Shown piece after piece: positions 63,779 through 64,000 of a DNA stretch of 64,000 bases. The first letter of the stretch is position 1. Every line of letters starts with the position of its first letter. This DNA is from G965200765 sp965200765 (GTDB taxonomy: Bacteria > Pseudomonadota > Gammaproteobacteria > Arenicellales > JAJDZL01). The notes below the pieces were generated by a model, which saw nothing but the letters and a program-made list of their open reading frames with translations, ran no database searches and was not told the DNA's origin. The stretch is taken from contig OZ241380.1 in assembly GCA_965200765.1 (NCBI GenBank), positions 2,914,001 to 2,978,000 of the forward strand, written 5' to 3'. A program made the position numbers and the translations under genes.

Positions 63779-64000
63779 AGGTGGTGTGCAACTACTTGAA
63801 ATTAAAAGGTTTTCCCATACAACAGAGTGGGAAAATCAGTCCCTCCAAACAAAGTAGGGTTGGTTTGACTTCGTTTTTTGGTCAATCACAACTTGTTCCA
63901 TAACACACTTGAACCTTTCTCATATTGGCTGAAAGTGATTGATTTTATTAACTTTACCATGGGAGTCATCGGCTAGGAAGCTACATTGTGGCACACAGAC
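63779..64000 (+). other. Array flank, possible leader, with a hairpin
   Basis: After the last repeat an AT-rich stretch is followed by TTTTCCCA (63810-63817) pairing with TGGGAAAA (63828-63835), an 8-bp stem. The degenerate repeat is at the other end of the array, so this side is the candidate leader. No gene is visible up to the window end. Confidence 0.4.

Overview
The window looks like the origin-proximal part of a gammaproteobacterial chromosome. Recognisable blocks are gyrB-dnaN-dnaA facing rpmH-rnpA-yidD-yidC-mnmE-mnmG-rsmG-parA-parB-bamC, then tesA, ybbA-ybbP, pieces of the mla locus, ibaG-grxD-murA, a full his set and tatABC. Single-copy housekeeping genes are intact, whereas the DNA between them has been repeatedly interrupted. 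The species cannot be named from sequence alone. The mix of compatible-solute uptake (BCCT, ProVWX), a hydroxyproline-epimerase-like enzyme and many restriction, modification and CRISPR genes would suit a marine or host-associated bacterium, but that is inference.

Layout: 0.1-1.3 kb apaH-apaG. 1.4-4.1 kb a leftward cluster of one DNA methyltransferase and two PD-(D/E)XK-like proteins. 4.2-9.5 kb gyrB, dnaN, dnaA (no recF), with a putative oriC between dnaN and dnaA. 9.8-22.7 kb the rightward rpmH-to-bamC block, with a two-gene proton-channel/coiled-coil cassette inserted between mnmE and mnmG, followed by a decayed tandem duplication that carries a perfect parS palindrome. 22.9-31.5 kb small lipoprotein, tesA, an SBP plus BCCT transporter pair, ybbA-ybbP and a lone mlaD. 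31.6-34.6 kb a leftward proXWV osmoprotectant importer. 35-36.3 kb an orphan DNA methyltransferase and mlaB. 36.4-49.7 kb ibaG-grxD-murA-hisGDC, a type II-like restriction-modification pair, hisBHAFIE and tatABC.

49.7-55.7 kb is a gene graveyard. A proline-racemase-family gene lies at one end and a truncated copy of its first 55 codons at the other. Between them are a frameshifted AAA ATPase, an SDR fragment, an HTH protein, and the tail of hsdM and head of hsdS around an intact rhuM.

55.9-63.8 kb is a complete type II-C CRISPR-Cas locus. It has a tracrRNA on the minus strand (found from its anti-repeat), cas9, cas1, cas2, then 31 identical 36-bp repeats plus one degenerate repeat. Each repeat ends in an extended -10 promoter motif, so each crRNA is likely made from its own promoter.

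The items most worth a second look are the MotA/MotB-like cassette with a huge repeated coiled coil, the parS-bearing decayed duplication, the methyltransferase/double-nuclease cluster, the dismantled mla operon, and a 29-bp element present in three intergenic places.
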